Below the pieces are notes generated by a model. The model saw only the letters and a program-made list of their open reading frames with translations. It was not told where the DNA came from and did no database searches. A stretch of 64,000 nucleotides of DNA from contig NZ_JASBRB010000001.1 of the NCBI RefSeq assembly GCF_029960665.1, positions 310,001-374,000 of the forward strand, in the 5' to 3' direction. How positions within the stretch are numbered: position 1 is the first letter of the stretch; each line of letters begins with the position of its first letter. Below, one piece after another: positions 54,941-64,000 of this stretch. A program made the translations under genes and the position numbers. Source of the stretch: Pseudarthrobacter sp. AL07 (GTDB taxonomy: Bacteria > Actinomycetota > Actinomycetes > Actinomycetales > Micrococcaceae).

Positions 54941-55993
54941 ATGAGCGCATCCACGATCAATCTCGCTGTCATTCCCGGTGACGGCATTGGCCCAGAGGTC
55001 ATTGCCGAGGCACTGAAAGTCCTCGAAAAGGCTGTCGCCGCTGAAGGCGTTGTCCTCAAGCAGACCCATTACAAGCTCGGCGCCGAGCACTGGCTGGCCA
55101 CGGGCGAGACCCTTCCTGATGAAGTCCTTGCCGATCTGCGCACGCGGGACGCGATCCTCTTCGGTGCGGTCGGAGCCGCACCCGGCGACACCCGGATTCC
55201 GTCCGGCATCATCGAGCGGGAGATGCTGCTCAAGCTCCGCTTCAGCCTGGACCACTACGTCAACCTGCGGCCGTCGCGGCTATACGGAACGGTAGGCAGC
55301 CCGCTGGCGAATCCCGGCATCATCGATTTTATCGTCGTCCGCGAGGGAACCGAGGGGCCCTACGTGGGGAACGGTGGCTCCCTTCGCACCGGCACGCCCC
55401 ACGAGGTGGCCACCGAGGTTTCACTGAACACGGCCTATGGCGTTGAGCGTGTTGTCCGTGACGCCTTCCGCCGCGCCAGTGCCCGCGAACGCAGGCATGT
55501 GACCCTGGTGCACAAGCACAACGTCCTGGTGTACGCAGGCCACCTGTGGAAACGCACCGTCGAGGCGGTGGCCCAGGAATTCCCCGAGGTCACCCACGAT
55601 TACCTGCACGTCGATGCGGCCACCATCTTTATGGTCACCAACCCGTCCCGCTTCGATGTCATTGTCACCGACAACCTGTTCGGCGACATCCTGACTGACC
55701 TTGCTGCAGCCATCACCGGCGGCATCGGCCTGGCGGCGTCCGGCAACATCAACATGGACCGTACTGCTCCGTCCATGTTTGAACCGGTCCACGGCTCGGC
55801 CCCGGATATCGCCGGCCAGCAGAAGGCCGATCCCACCGCGGCCATCCTGTCCGCAGTGCTCCTGCTGGACCACCTCGGCTACACCGCCGCGGCCCGCAGG
55901 ATTGAAGCTGCGGTGATCGCCGACGTCGAAACCCGCGACGGCGGCGCCCGCAGTACCAGCGCCGTGGGGGATGCCATCGCTGCAGCGCTCTAG
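54941..55993 (+). CDS. leuB: 3-isopropylmalate dehydrogenase LeuB
   Basis: A 350-residue oxidative decarboxylase in leucine synthesis. Motifs: [13 protein letters not shown] at the N-terminus, [20 protein letters not shown] with substrate-binding Arg, [61 protein letters not shown] with metal-binding Asp, and [21 protein letters not shown] normal actinobacterial length. It is the only leu gene of the window, next to ilvE. Confidence 0.96.
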   Translation: MSASTINLAVIPGDGIGPEVIAEALKVLEKAVAAEGVVLKQTHYKLGAEHWLATGETLPDEVLADLRTRDAILFGAVGAAPGDTRIPSGIIEREMLLKLRFSLDHYVNLRPSRLYGTVGSPLANPGIIDFIVVREGTEGPYVGNGGSLRTGTPHEVATEVSLNTAYGVERVVRDAFRRASARERRHVTLVHKHNVLVYAGHLWKRTVEAVAQEFPEVTHDYLHVDAATIFMVTNPSRFDVIVTDNLFGDILTDLAAAITGGIGLAASGNINMDRTAPSMFEPVHGSAPDIAGQQKADPTAAILSAVLLLDHLGYTAAARRIEAAVIADVETRDGGARSTSAVGDAIAAAL

Positions 55994-56105
55994 ACCGTGC
56001 TCATGAGACTCGGTTAACCGGCGTAAGCTAGTTTCGAATCACCAAATGCTGCCCTGCGGTTCAGTGCTGAACCACATTCAGAAGGCAGCCGATCGTGGAG
56101 GAACC

Positions 56106-57218
56106 ATGACTCAGACCGCCCATGGCGTCGAATTTAACCAGCAGCTCTCGGCAACCCCGAAGTCAGCTGAAGAGCGTGCAGCCATCCTGGCGAACCCGGG
56201 ATTTGGCAACTACTTCACCGACCACACCGCCGTCGTCGACTACAGCGTCAACGAGCAAGGCGAAGGTGGCTGGCACACAGCACGCGTTGAGGCGTACGGA
56301 CCCATCTCCCTGGACCCGTCCGCCGCGGTGCTGCACTACGGCCAGGAGATCTTCGAAGGCCTCAAGGCATACCGCCACGCTGACGGCTCAATCTGGACCT
56401 TCCGCCCGGAGGCGAATGCGGCCCGCCTGAACAAGTCGGCCCGACGCCTGGCGCTGCCGGAACTGCCGGAGGAATACTTCCTGGGCGCCATCCGGGAACT
56501 TGTGCAGGCGGACAAGGAATGGGTTCCCGCCGGTGAGGGTGAGGCCCTGTACCTGCGCCCGTTCATGATCGCCACGGAGGCGTTCCTTGGTGTCCGGGCA
56601 GCGCGTGAGGTGTCCTTCCGGGTGATCGCATCGCCCGCCGGCAACTACTTCGGCGGCGAGCTCAAGCCCGTGTCCATCTGGATCTCACGCGAGTACGCCC
56701 GCGCAGGCCGCGGCGGCACCGGTGCGGCCAAGTGCGGCGGCAACTACGCCGCCTCCCTGATCGCGCAGCAGGAAGCCGAAGCCAACGGCTGCAAGCAGGT
56801 GCTGTTCCTGGACCACTTCAACGATGACGCCGTGGAAGAGCTCGGCGGCATGAACGTATTCTTCGTGATGAAGGACGGCTCACTGGTCACTCCGGCGTTG
56901 AGCGGCACCATCCTGGAAGGCGTGACCCGCATGTCCGTCATGCAGGTGGCCAAGGACATGGGCCGTGAAGTGACGGAGCGCAAGATCACCCTTGATGAAT
57001 GGCGCGACGGCGTGGCCTCCGGCGAGATCACCGAGGTCTTTGCCTGCGGTACCGCAGCGGTGATCACGCCGATCGGGGTCCTGAAGGACACCACCGAATT
57101 CATCGGCTCCGCGGACGCGGCGGCGGGGGAAACCACCATGGCCATCCGCGAACAGCTCCTGGGCATCCAGACCGGAACCGCGCCGGATACCCACGGCTGG
57201 CTGACACGCCTGGCCTGA
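56106..57218 (+). CDS. ilvE: Branched-chain amino acid aminotransferase IlvE
   Basis: A 370-residue class IV PLP aminotransferase for the last step of Val, Leu and Ile synthesis. Motifs: [62 protein letters not shown] with the Schiff-base Lys, [34 protein letters not shown] and [19 protein letters not shown] 5 nt before the ATG at 56106. It follows leuB by 112 bp, but a promoter of its own is possible. Confidence 0.96.
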   Translation: MTQTAHGVEFNQQLSATPKSAEERAAILANPGFGNYFTDHTAVVDYSVNEQGEGGWHTARVEAYGPISLDPSAAVLHYGQEIFEGLKAYRHADGSIWTFRPEANAARLNKSARRLALPELPEEYFLGAIRELVQADKEWVPAGEGEALYLRPFMIATEAFLGVRAAREVSFRVIASPAGNYFGGELKPVSIWISREYARAGRGGTGAAKCGGNYAASLIAQQEAEANGCKQVLFLDHFNDDAVEELGGMNVFFVMKDGSLVTPALSGTILEGVTRMSVMQVAKDMGREVTERKITLDEWRDGVASGEITEVFACGTAAVITPIGVLKDTTEFIGSADAAAGETTMAIREQLLGIQTGTAPDTHGWLTRLA

Positions 57219-57233
57219 CCTCCACAACCCTGG

Positions 57234-57260
57234 CCACTACAACGCTGACCACTACAACGC
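57234..57260. repeat. 12-bp direct repeat after ilvE
   Basis: CCACTACAACGC occurs at 57234-57245 and 57249-57260 (15-bp period), and a degenerate third copy begins at about 57220. The second copy runs into the long palindrome. Confidence 0.75.
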
Positions 57261-57318
57261 GGGGTCACTTAGCGCCCATTAACCGCATCGGGACGGGCGC
57301 TAAGTGACCCCGCGTTGT
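57254..57318. terminator. 24-bp perfect palindrome with 17-nt loop
   Basis: The arms (57254-57277 and 57295-57318) are complementary over 24 bp without mismatch; the core is GGGGTCACTTAGCGCCC. A short CCTTT follows. It may terminate ilvE, but the arms are far longer than needed and the sequence has the form of a dispersed repeat (REP-like). Only one copy is in the window. Confidence 0.7.
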
Positions 57319-57410
57319 CCTTTAACTGCGGGCAGGTCCGTCCCAGTCGTTGGGCTCACCAGCCCTGGGGGTGCGGTTATTCCTCGCCGGCCGGATGCGA
57401 AGATGGTGCA

Positions 57411-58208
57411 GTGAACTCCACTTCGAGCGGCTCCCTCCACACCTGCAGCCCGCTTACGGCTTTCATCCTGGCGCCCAACCCCGGGCCTATGAGCCTGGAC
57501 GGCACCAATTCGTACGTCATCTCTGCCCCCGGGTCCGGCGCATCTGTGGTGGTGGATCCGGGCCCTGCGGACGAAGGTCACCTGCGTCGCCTCGCGGACG
57601 CAGGCCCCGTGGAACTCATTCTGGTCACGCACCGGCATGCCGACCACACCGCGGGCTCCCTGCGGCTCCATGAGCTCACCGGAGCCCCGGTCCGCGCCGC
57701 CGATCCCCGGTACTGCCACGGCGGCGGCGAACCCCTTCAGGACGGTGAAACCATCCAGGCGGCTGGAGTGACGGTCCAGGTCCTGGCCACGCCGGGCCAT
57801 ACCTCCGATTCAGTCTGCTTCCATCTTCCCCACGACGGCCCCCACGGTTCAGTACTGACCGGCGACACTATCCTGGGCAGGGGCACCACCATGCTGGACT
57901 ACCCGGACGGCAGGCTGGGGGACTACCTCAGGTCCCTGGACCGGCTCGAAGCCCTTGGTCAGGCCGCCCTCCTGCCGGCCCACGGCCCGGTGCTGCCCTC
58001 CCTGGAGGCCATCACCCGCGCCTACCGCGAGCACCGGCAGGAGCGGCTGGCGCAGATCCGCGCAGCGCTGGCCCGGCTGGGCGGGGACGCCACGGTGGCG
58101 GACGTGGCAGACGCCGTGTACGCCGACGTCGACCCTTCCGTCCGGCGGGCGGCCGAAATGTCGGTTGCCGCGCAACTCGATTACCTCCGCCGGCTGCCCG
58201 GCACCTGA
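57411..58208 (+). CDS. MBL-fold metallo-hydrolase (LACTB2-like)
   Basis: A 265-residue metallo-beta-lactamase-fold hydrolase. The metal site THRHADHTAGS is the HxHxDH motif; ATPGHTSDSVCFHLP and VLTGDTILGRGTT give further ligands, and LLPAHGPVLPS the last His. A C-terminal helical part with REHRQERLAQIRAAL resembles the winged-helix-like tail of LACTB2-type enzymes (nuclease or thioesterase). Substrate unknown. The GTG at 57411 is preferred over longer in-frame extension into the palindrome region. Confidence 0.88.
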   Translation: MNSTSSGSLHTCSPLTAFILAPNPGPMSLDGTNSYVISAPGSGASVVVDPGPADEGHLRRLADAGPVELILVTHRHADHTAGSLRLHELTGAPVRAADPRYCHGGGEPLQDGETIQAAGVTVQVLATPGHTSDSVCFHLPHDGPHGSVLTGDTILGRGTTMLDYPDGRLGDYLRSLDRLEALGQAALLPAHGPVLPSLEAITRAYREHRQERLAQIRAALARLGGDATVADVADAVYADVDPSVRRAAEMSVAAQLDYLRRLPGT

Positions 58209-58251
58209 CCACAGGACCTGACGCAAAGCCAGGTGCCGCCGCTCAGGACGG

Positions 58252-58257
58252 TAGGCT
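58252..58257 (+). promoter_or_regulatory. -10 hexamer TAGGCT, 7 nt before the FAH gene
   Basis: TAGGCT, seven bases (GGAGACC), ATG at 58265. The same hexamer and nearly the same spacing occur before the lipoprotein gene at 25151. The GGAG in the spacer is too close to act as a ribosome site. Confidence 0.45.
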
Positions 58258-58264
58258 GGAGACC

Positions 58265-59041
58265 ATGCGTATTGCCAGGTTTGTAGTCGATTCTGATCCC
58301 CTCTACGGCGTTGTTGAAGGTGAGCCCGGCAGTGAGGAAATCACTGTCATCAACGGCGACCCCTTCTTCAACGGGGTGGAGCGCACCCACGTCAAGCACA
58401 AGCTCGAAGACGTCCGGCTCCTGGCGCCGATCATTCCCCGCAGCAAGGTGATCGGCGTGGGCCGCAACTTCGCCGAGCACGCCGCCGAACTGGGCAACGA
58501 AGTCCCGCAGCATCCGCTGCTGTTCCTGAAGCCGAACACCTCCGTCATCGGCCCCGGCGATCCCATTGTGCTGCCGGAATTCTCCGACGAGGTTTCGTTT
58601 GAGGCCGAGCTGTGTGTGGTCATCGGCCGGATCTGCAAGGACGTCCCCGAAGACCGGGTCGACGACGTCATCTTCGGCTACACCTGCGGCAACGACCTCA
58701 CCGCCCGCGATGTCCAGAAAACGGACCTTCAGTGGGCCAGGGCCAAGGGCTTCGACACCTCGGCACCCCTCGGACCCTGGATCGAGACCGAGCTGGACAC
58801 CGAAGACCTGGCCATCAAGGGCTGGCTCAACGGCGAACTGCGCCAGGACGGCAGCACCAGCCAGATGATCCGCGGCGTCCGCGAAATCGTCTCCATCGTG
58901 TCCCGGGCCTTCACCCTGCTCCCCGGCGACGTCATCATGACAGGCACCCCGGCCGGCGTTGACGTTGTAACCGCGGGGGACCGCTATGACGTGGAGATCG
59001 AGGGCATCGGCCGCCTGTCCAACCCGGTGGTCCGCCGCTGA
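58265..59041 (+). CDS. Fumarylacetoacetate hydrolase-family protein (acylpyruvase/FAHD1-like)
   Basis: A 258-residue protein of the FAH fold. Metal-binding: [17 protein letters not shown] (E-x-E part), [22 protein letters not shown], then [14 protein letters not shown] and [15 protein letters not shown]. This matches the FAHD1-like oxaloacetate decarboxylase/acylpyruvase subgroup more closely than the protein at 23474. The gene is placed 20 bp before gltX and is conserved in that position in many actinobacteria, so they may be cotranscribed. Confidence 0.93.
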   Translation: MRIARFVVDSDPLYGVVEGEPGSEEITVINGDPFFNGVERTHVKHKLEDVRLLAPIIPRSKVIGVGRNFAEHAAELGNEVPQHPLLFLKPNTSVIGPGDPIVLPEFSDEVSFEAELCVVIGRICKDVPEDRVDDVIFGYTCGNDLTARDVQKTDLQWARAKGFDTSAPLGPWIETELDTEDLAIKGWLNGELRQDGSTSQMIRGVREIVSIVSRAFTLLPGDVIMTGTPAGVDVVTAGDRYDVEIEGIGRLSNPVVRR

Positions 59042-59061
59042 CGGGTAAAGTTGGAACCACT

Positions 59062-60576
59062 ATGACTACTGCCTCCGCGCTGAACCCTGCCGCCATCCCG
59101 TCCGTCACTGCCGAAACCCCGGTCCGGGTGCGGTTCTGCCCGTCACCCACGGGCACCCCGCACGTGGGCCTGATCCGCACGGCGCTGTTCAACTGGGCCT
59201 ATGCCCGGCACACCAAGGGCACGCTGGTTTTCCGCATCGAGGACACGGACTCCGCGCGGGACAGCGAGGAAAGCTACCATCAGCTGCTGGACGCGCTGAA
59301 GTGGTTGGGCATCACGTGGGACGAAGGTGTCGAGGTGGGCGGCCCGCACGAGCCGTACCGCCAGTCCCAGCGCAGCGACATCTACCAGGATGTCATCGCT
59401 CGTCTGAAGGCCGGCGGCCACATTTACGAGTCCTACTCCACGCCGGCTGAAATCGAAGCCCGCCACCGTGCGGCGTCCCGTGACCCCAAGCTGGGGTATG
59501 ACGGGTTTGACCGGCACATCACCGAGGAACAGCTGGCCCAGTACAAGGCCGAAGGCCGCCAGGCCGTGCTGCGCCTGCGGATGCCGGACGAGGACCTCAC
59601 CTTCAAGGACCTCGTCCGCGGCGAGATCACGTTCAAGGCAGGCTCCGTGCCGGACTTCGCGGTGGTCCGTGCCAACGGCGCGCCGTTGTACACGCTGGTG
59701 AACCCGGTGGACGATGCCCTGATGGGAATCACCCACGTGCTGCGCGGCGAAGACCTGCTCAGCTCCACGCCCCGCCAGATCGCCCTGTACCGTGCCCTCT
59801 ACGCCATCGGCGTGGCCGAGTACATGCCGGAGTTCGGCCACCTTCCCTACGTCATGGGCCAGGGCAACAAGAAGCTCTCCAAGCGCGATCCCGAGTCCAG
59901 CCTGTTCCTGCACCGCGAACGCGGCTTTATCCCCGAGGGCCTGCTGAACTACCTGTCCCTGCTGGGCTGGTCGCTGAGCGCCGACGAGGACATCTTCACC
60001 GTCAAGCAGCTCGTGGAGCATTTCGATATCCACGATGTGCTGGCGAACCCGGCACGTTTTGACCTGAAGAAGGCAGAGGCCATCAACGGCACGCACGTCC
60101 GGCTGCTTGAGGCCGCCGATTTCCGTGCGCGCCTGGTGCCGTACCTCATGGCCGCGGGCCTGGTAGGGGAGATCCTCACCGACCGGGAGGAAGAGATCCT
60201 CACCGAGGCCGCACCCCTCGTCCAGGAGCGGATCACCCTGCTGGGGGAGGCCCCGGAGATGCTCGCCTTTTTGTTCAAGGCCGATGACGCGATCGACGTC
60301 GCAGAGGACGCCCGCAAGGGCCTGCCGGCCAACCTGACCGAAGTACTTGATTCCGCACTGGCGGCCCTTGAGCCTGTTCAGGACTGGAACCCGGAGGAGA
60401 TCCAGGCGGCCCTGAAGCAGGCGCTCGTGGAGGACCTCGGGCTGAAGCCGCGGCTGGCCTTCGGTCCTGTGCGCACAGCCGTCTCCGGGCGCCGGATCTC
60501 CCCGCCGCTCTTCGAATCCATGGTGATCCTGGGCAAGGACTCGTCCCTGAGCCGGCTCCGCGCCTTCCGCGGCTGA
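59062..60576 (+). CDS. gltX: Glutamyl-tRNA synthetase
   Basis: A 504-residue class I enzyme. The HIGH-equivalent is in [21 protein letters not shown] and the KMSKS-equivalent is [13 protein letters not shown]. The C-terminal helical cage (about 330-500) is discriminating-type like, but since Micrococcaceae often lack GlnRS and use an amidotransferase, this enzyme may also charge tRNA-Gln; that is inference. Both tRNA-Gln and tRNA-Glu genes lie 1 kb downstream. The stop overlaps the HAD gene start by 1 bp. Confidence 0.96.
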   Translation: MTTASALNPAAIPSVTAETPVRVRFCPSPTGTPHVGLIRTALFNWAYARHTKGTLVFRIEDTDSARDSEESYHQLLDALKWLGITWDEGVEVGGPHEPYRQSQRSDIYQDVIARLKAGGHIYESYSTPAEIEARHRAASRDPKLGYDGFDRHITEEQLAQYKAEGRQAVLRLRMPDEDLTFKDLVRGEITFKAGSVPDFAVVRANGAPLYTLVNPVDDALMGITHVLRGEDLLSSTPRQIALYRALYAIGVAEYMPEFGHLPYVMGQGNKKLSKRDPESSLFLHRERGFIPEGLLNYLSLLGWSLSADEDIFTVKQLVEHFDIHDVLANPARFDLKKAEAINGTHVRLLEAADFRARLVPYLMAAGLVGEILTDREEEILTEAAPLVQERITLLGEAPEMLAFLFKADDAIDVAEDARKGLPANLTEVLDSALAALEPVQDWNPEEIQAALKQALVEDLGLKPRLAFGPVRTAVSGRRISPPLFESMVILGKDSSLSRLRAFRG

Positions 60577-61313
60577 TGTCCGCCACCGGCACCACCGCTG
60601 ACGGAGTTCTGCAGACGCGCTTCGGGACCATCCGGGGCGTCCTGTTCGACATCGACGACACCCTGGTGGACCTCGAATACGCCATGACCACAGCCCTGCG
60701 CGAGGTCAGCGAGCACCTCCTGCCCGGTCTGGACCAGACCTCGTGGGAGCGTTTCGGCAGGATCTTCACGCACGAGACCACCCACTATTACGACAGGTAC
60801 CTGGCGGGGGAGCTGACCTTCAATGACCAGCGCCTCCTGCGGGGGCGCGCCGCTCTGGGGCACTTCGGGGTGGAACTTGCCGAGGGCGAAGAATCGCACG
60901 GGTGGCTCTCGGCCTACAGCCGGCTGCAGCCCAGCTATGTGCGGGCCTTCGCGGACGTGCTGCCGCTCCTGGACGTGCTGGACGCGGCCGGCATCCCCTA
61001 CGGTGCCGTCAGCAACAACGTGCACGACTACCAGCGGGCAAAGCTCGACAGTGCCGGCCTGGAACGCGTCACGCGCCTGGTTGGCACGGACACGGTAGGC
61101 GTTGCCAAGCCCGAGCCGGCCATCTACCTCGAAGGAGTCCGGCTGCTGGGGACCGCACCGGAGGAAACCCTCTATGTGGGGGACAACAGGATGCTGGATG
61201 CTGAAGGTTCGACGGCGGCGGGCCTGATCGGCGTCTGGCTCAACAGGGTGGGGGAGCCGGCGCCGGATTTCACCGGCCACGAGGTCGGCTCGCTGTCGCA
61301 ACTGACTTTATGA
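60576..61313 (+). CDS. HAD-family hydrolase
   Basis: A 245-residue phosphatase-fold protein. Motif I is LFDIDDTLVDLEYAM (catalytic Asp pair), motif II VSNNV, motif III the Lys in VGVAKPEPAIY, and motif IV YVGDNRMLDAEGS. The cap between residues about 35 and 100 is helical (C1 type). Substrate unknown; HAD genes often follow gltX in actinobacteria. Start at 60576 overlaps the gltX stop (TGATG). Confidence 0.92.
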   Translation: MSATGTTADGVLQTRFGTIRGVLFDIDDTLVDLEYAMTTALREVSEHLLPGLDQTSWERFGRIFTHETTHYYDRYLAGELTFNDQRLLRGRAALGHFGVELAEGEESHGWLSAYSRLQPSYVRAFADVLPLLDVLDAAGIPYGAVSNNVHDYQRAKLDSAGLERVTRLVGTDTVGVAKPEPAIYLEGVRLLGTAPEETLYVGDNRMLDAEGSTAAGLIGVWLNRVGEPAPDFTGHEVGSLSQLTL

Positions 61314-61461
61314 CCGCCGGGCGCGCGTTCGTTGCAGGGCTTCGGCACCCAAGCCGTCAGCGCCGATTTGTGCCAGCCCAAAGTCTCGGGTAAAGTAATT
61401 TCTCGTGCTGAGGCGCACGGAGCGCGGCTTGAAGCCCGAAACTCCGGCCCGAAAGTATCAT

Positions 61462-61533
61462 TGGGATATGGTGTAATTGGCAACACTACGGTTTCTGGTA
61501 CCGTCATTCTAGGTTCGAGTCCTGGTATCCCAG
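61462..61533 (+). tRNA. tRNA-Gln (anticodon CUG)
   Basis: A 72-nt tRNA: acceptor TGGGATA/TATCCCA, anticodon stem ACGGT/ACCGT with loop TTCTGGT (anticodon CTG), T loop GGTTCGAGTCC. The CCA end is not encoded. Confidence 0.96.
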
Positions 61534-61571
61534 CTCTGTTTGGTCGCAGGCTAACCGCGGCAAATCAGTGG

Positions 61572-61665
61572 TTTCAGATCGGTTCGCCGATTTGAAACGC
61601 GCGCTGAGTGTATGAAATACTCACTTAGCAAACCGGCCTGGCGCCGGTTGGAAGTGAAAACTTCC
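61572..61665 (+). other. Three hairpins between tRNA-Gln and tRNA-Glu
   Basis: The 143-bp spacer holds TTTCAGATCGG-ttcg-CCGATTTGAAA (61572-61597), AACCGG/CCGGTT (61631-61649) and GGAAGT-gaaa-ACTTCC (61650-61665). None has a T-run, so they are better read as processing structures of one tRNA-Gln/tRNA-Glu transcript than as terminators. Confidence 0.5.
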
Positions 61666-61676
61666 TGGAAGTACGC

Positions 61677-61752
61677 GGCCCCATCGTATAGCGGCCTAGT
61701 ACGCTGCCCTCTCACGGCGGTAACGCGGGTTCGAATCCCGCTGGGGTCACCA
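61677..61752 (+). tRNA. tRNA-Glu (anticodon CUC)
   Basis: A 76-nt tRNA: acceptor GGCCCCA/TGGGGTC (one G-T pair), anticodon stem CTGCC/GGCGG with loop CTCTCAC (anticodon CTC), T loop GGTTCGAATCC, CCA encoded. Confidence 0.96.
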
Positions 61753-61754
61753 TG

Positions 61755-61788
61755 AAACGGTCCCGGGCCTCAGCCCGGGGCCGTTTTT
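61755..61788 (+). terminator. tRNA-Glu terminator
   Basis: AAACGGTCCCGGGC pairs with GCCCGGGGCCGTTT (one G-T pair) around CTCA, continuing into TTTTTCG. It starts 3 nt after the tRNA and is a strong intrinsic terminator. Confidence 0.92.
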
Positions 61789-61867
61789 CGTTGTGGACTC
61801 CGCTCCGGCGGGAACAGGACAAAACCGGGGCCCGGTGGAAAAGCGGCGCAACTGGCATGATGATCCT

Positions 61868-63682
61868 GTGACCTCCTCAGACGGGCTTCGTCCCACGCAG
61901 CCTTCGCCGCCTAAGCGCGCACCGAGAACGCAGCCGGGCCGGCCCGACGCGGCGTCGGAGCCAGCCGTGGCCTTGCTTGAGGCCGTGCGTGGGGATCTGT
62001 CCGCAGTGTCGTTGCCGCTCGCCCTTGCGGACGTCGAACAGGCGCGCCAGGACACGCGGAACGCCGTCGCCCAGCTGGACGACTACATCCTGCCGCGGTA
62101 CCGCAGCCTGGACGCACCGCTGCTTGCCGTCGTCGGGGGTTCCACGGGCGCCGGCAAGTCAACGCTGGTCAACGCCCTCGTGGGGCACCCGGTCACACGC
62201 TCCGGGGCCATCAGACCCACCACCCGGCAGCCCATCCTGCTGCACCACCCGGCTGATGCCGGCTGGTTCGAAGGCCACCGTGTGCTGCCCACGCTCAACC
62301 GGATCCGGGGCACCGTCTCGACGGAACCCGTCCCGGCCAGCCGGGCCGGCGCAACACCCGATGCGGAGGCCATTTCCTCCCTGGTGCTGGTGGCGGATCA
62401 GGCTGTGCCGCAGGGGATCGCGCTGCTTGACGCTCCCGATGTCGACTCCATTTCCGACGACAACCGCAGGCTGGCCGGTCAATTGCTGGCCGCCGCGGAC
62501 CTGTGGGTTTTTGTGACCACTGCCAACCGCTATGCGGACGCGGTCCCGTGGAAGCTGCTTTTGGACGCGTCCTCGCGGGACATCATGGTGGCCGTGGTCC
62601 TGGACCGTGTGCCGGCCGAGGCGGAAGCCGAAGTCAGCGCCGATCTCCGTGCGTTGCTGCAGAAAGAAGGGCTCGGCGATGCCGGACTGTTCATTGTGCC
62701 GGAGACGGACCTGGACCATCTCGGCATGCTGCCAACGAACGCGGTGGAGCCGCTGCAGCGCTGGCTGCAGGATCTTGCAGCCGACGCCGCCGGGCGGTCC
62801 GACATTGCCCGCCGTACACTCAACGGCACGGTGAAGGCGCTGGCCGGGCGGGTCGGCACGGTGGCGCACGCGGTCCAGGGGCAGGAGCGGGCCGCGGCCT
62901 CACTCCGTGCAGGCGCTGAGGCCGCCTATCGCGATGCCGGAACCCGGATCCTGGACGCAACAAAGGACGGCGCCCTCCTCCGCGGCGAAGTCCTGGCGCG
63001 CTGGCAGGACTTCGTCGGAACCGGGGAATTCTTCAGGGCGCTGGAACAGAACATCGGACGGCTGCGGGACCGGGTGGGAGCCTTCTTCCGGGGGGAGCCG
63101 ACGCCGGCCGTCCGGGTTGAGGCCGCCATCGAAACGGGGTTGCAGGCCGTCATCCTGGACGAGGCCGCCAACGCCGGCGAGGAAACTGACCGGCGGTGGC
63201 GCTCGGACCCGGCCGGCCGCGAGCTTCTGGGGACGGCCGATCTGTCCGGCACCAGCCCAGGTTTCGCCGAGGTGGCCGCAGCGGAGATCAGGGCCTGGCA
63301 GGCCGGCCTGATGGAACTGATCCGCACGGAAGGGCAGGGCAAGCGGACGCAGGCCCGCTGGCTTTCCTTCGGGATCAACGGGCTGGGTGCCGCACTGATG
63401 ATCGTGGTGTTTTCCATGACCGCCGGCCTCACCGGGCTGGAGATCGGCGTGGCGGGCGGTACCGCGGTGGTGGGCCAGCGACTTCTGGAGGCAGTGTTCG
63501 GCGAAGACGCGGTGCGCCGGCTTGCGCAGACGGCGCGGGATGACCTCCATGCCCGTTGCCAGCGGCTGCTGCAGGCAGAGCAGCAGAAGTTCCTCCAACG
63601 CCTGCCGGAGGGCGGCGCGGACACCGGCCGGATCCTGACCGACCACGCCGCTGCCCTGGCCTGGTTGGCGGACAAGGCATGA
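61868..63682 (+). CDS. Dynamin-like GTPase with C-terminal membrane segments
   Basis: A 604-residue large GTPase from the GTG at 61868. P-loop GSTGAGKS at residues 91-98; TTRQPILL in the switch I position; LLDAPDVDSI as the G3-like motif (DxPG altered to DAPD). A clear N/TKxD motif is not seen; VVLDRVPAEAE stands in its place. Helical, Arg/Glu-rich middle, then two hydrophobic segments (about residues 500-545: INGLGAALMIVVFSMTAG and IGVAGGTAVVGQRLLEAVF). It resembles the actinobacterial DynA/B-like or YfjP-like GTPases that remodel membranes. An upstream start at 61793 would overlap the tRNA terminator. Its stop overlaps the next GTPase by 4 bp. Confidence 0.85.
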   Translation: MTSSDGLRPTQPSPPKRAPRTQPGRPDAASEPAVALLEAVRGDLSAVSLPLALADVEQARQDTRNAVAQLDDYILPRYRSLDAPLLAVVGGSTGAGKSTLVNALVGHPVTRSGAIRPTTRQPILLHHPADAGWFEGHRVLPTLNRIRGTVSTEPVPASRAGATPDAEAISSLVLVADQAVPQGIALLDAPDVDSISDDNRRLAGQLLAAADLWVFVTTANRYADAVPWKLLLDASSRDIMVAVVLDRVPAEAEAEVSADLRALLQKEGLGDAGLFIVPETDLDHLGMLPTNAVEPLQRWLQDLAADAAGRSDIARRTLNGTVKALAGRVGTVAHAVQGQERAAASLRAGAEAAYRDAGTRILDATKDGALLRGEVLARWQDFVGTGEFFRALEQNIGRLRDRVGAFFRGEPTPAVRVEAAIETGLQAVILDEAANAGEETDRRWRSDPAGRELLGTADLSGTSPGFAEVAAAEIRAWQAGLMELIRTEGQGKRTQARWLSFGINGLGAALMIVVFSMTAGLTGLEIGVAGGTAVVGQRLLEAVFGEDAVRRLAQTARDDLHARCQRLLQAEQQKFLQRLPEGGADTGRILTDHAAALAWLADKA

Positions 63683-64000
63683 GCCGCCACCGCGTCTCCC
63701 GCGAAGCGTCCCAGCTGGACCGCAGGCTCGAAGCCCTCAACGATGCCCGCGAACTCGCCGAAGGCGTCCTGCCGGATGCGGCACTCGAGGAGGTGTTCCA
63801 GCTCCTCGAACGCGCGAGCTCCCGGCGGTCACTATCGGCTGATCACACCGTTGTTGGGTTCTTCGGTGCCACCGGCAGCGGCAAATCGTCACTCTTCAAC
63901 GCGGTCAGCGGCGCTGAAATCGCGACGGCGGCCGCCCGCCGCCCCACAACGTCGGAACCGTTGGCAGGTGTCTGGGGCGCGGACGGCAGCGAGCCGCTGC
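63679..64000 (+). CDS. Second dynamin-like GTPase (3' end beyond window)
   Basis: Only the first 107 residues lie in the window. An N-terminal coiled-coil-like stretch (SQLDRRLEALNDARELAEGV) precedes VVGFFGATGSGKSSLFNAVSG with the P-loop GATGSGKS at 63-70 and RRPTTSEP in the switch I position. It is coupled to the preceding GTPase gene by an ATGA overlap. The arrangement matches the tandem dynamin-like pairs of actinobacteria, in which the two proteins act together. Confidence 0.85.
   Translation, partial: MSRHRVSREASQLDRRLEALNDARELAEGVLPDAALEEVFQLLERASSRRSLSADHTVVGFFGATGSGKSSLFNAVSGAEIATAAARRPTTSEPLAGVWGADGSEPL

Noticed and set aside
61534-61676. The spacer between tRNA-Gln and tRNA-Glu as an attachment site or a small regulatory RNA
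   Set aside because: No direct repeats of a tRNA 3' end and no integrase are present; the hairpins fit processing of a joint tRNA transcript.

Overview
The window is a chromosomal segment of a high-GC Gram-positive bacterium, most likely a member of the Micrococcaceae close to Arthrobacter or Pseudarthrobacter. This is inferred from strong GC bias at third codon positions, an NrtR-nadA-nadB-nadC-nadS cluster, an ilvBNC operon behind a peptide-leader attenuator, a class E/F-type sortase, a sunset-domain protein and paired dynamin-like GTPases. Genes are dense and there is no insertion sequence, prophage, integrase, CRISPR array or rRNA. Most of it reads as core genome with small accessory patches.

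Layout. 1-9 kb: a DedA protein cut by the left edge, a DEDDh exonuclease with a C-terminal BRCT domain, a DUF4395 protein, an ADP-ribosylglycohydrolase, an aquaporin and the SbcD-SbcC nuclease operon. 9-17 kb: transport and regulation (MFS, IclR regulator, MHS-type transporter, phosphoribosyltransferase, alpha/beta hydrolase, APC permease), with three decaying or truncated genes: a serine-hydrolase fragment, a lone lipoyl domain and an Lrp/AsnC remnant. 17-23 kb: the NAD de novo operon, with NrtR first and a palindrome over its promoter. 23-28.5 kb: GtrA protein, FAH-fold hydrolase, DUF1684 protein, a lipoprotein, a transglutaminase-like protein and a luciferase-like monooxygenase/MarR operon. 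28.6-40 kb: RND efflux pump, malate:quinone oxidoreductase, oligopeptide-type binding protein, fasciclin lipoprotein, tRNA-Leu, peroxiredoxin, MarR regulator, tRNA-Lys, PQQ-type sugar dehydrogenase and a sunset-domain protein.

40-57 kb is a branched-chain amino acid region: ilvD, the attenuator and ilvBNC, serA, then leuB and ilvE. It is interrupted by an FtsX-type permease with its ATPase, metG, and a repeat-containing surface protein followed by a sortase. 57-64 kb: MBL-fold hydrolase, a second FAH protein, gltX, a HAD phosphatase, tRNA-Gln, tRNA-Glu, and two adjacent dynamin-like GTPase genes, the second cut by the right edge.

The clearest regulatory signals are the NrtR box, the ilv leader peptide with competing stems and a terminator, an operator upstream of the luciferase/MarR operon, and a recurring -10 hexamer placed 6-7 nt before the start codon, which suggests leaderless transcripts. 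The most speculative but interesting unit is the surface protein (two Cys-bounded ICHATG repeats on a VPP stalk) with its neighbouring sortase. The substrate has no LPXTG motif and the sortase lacks an obvious catalytic arginine.
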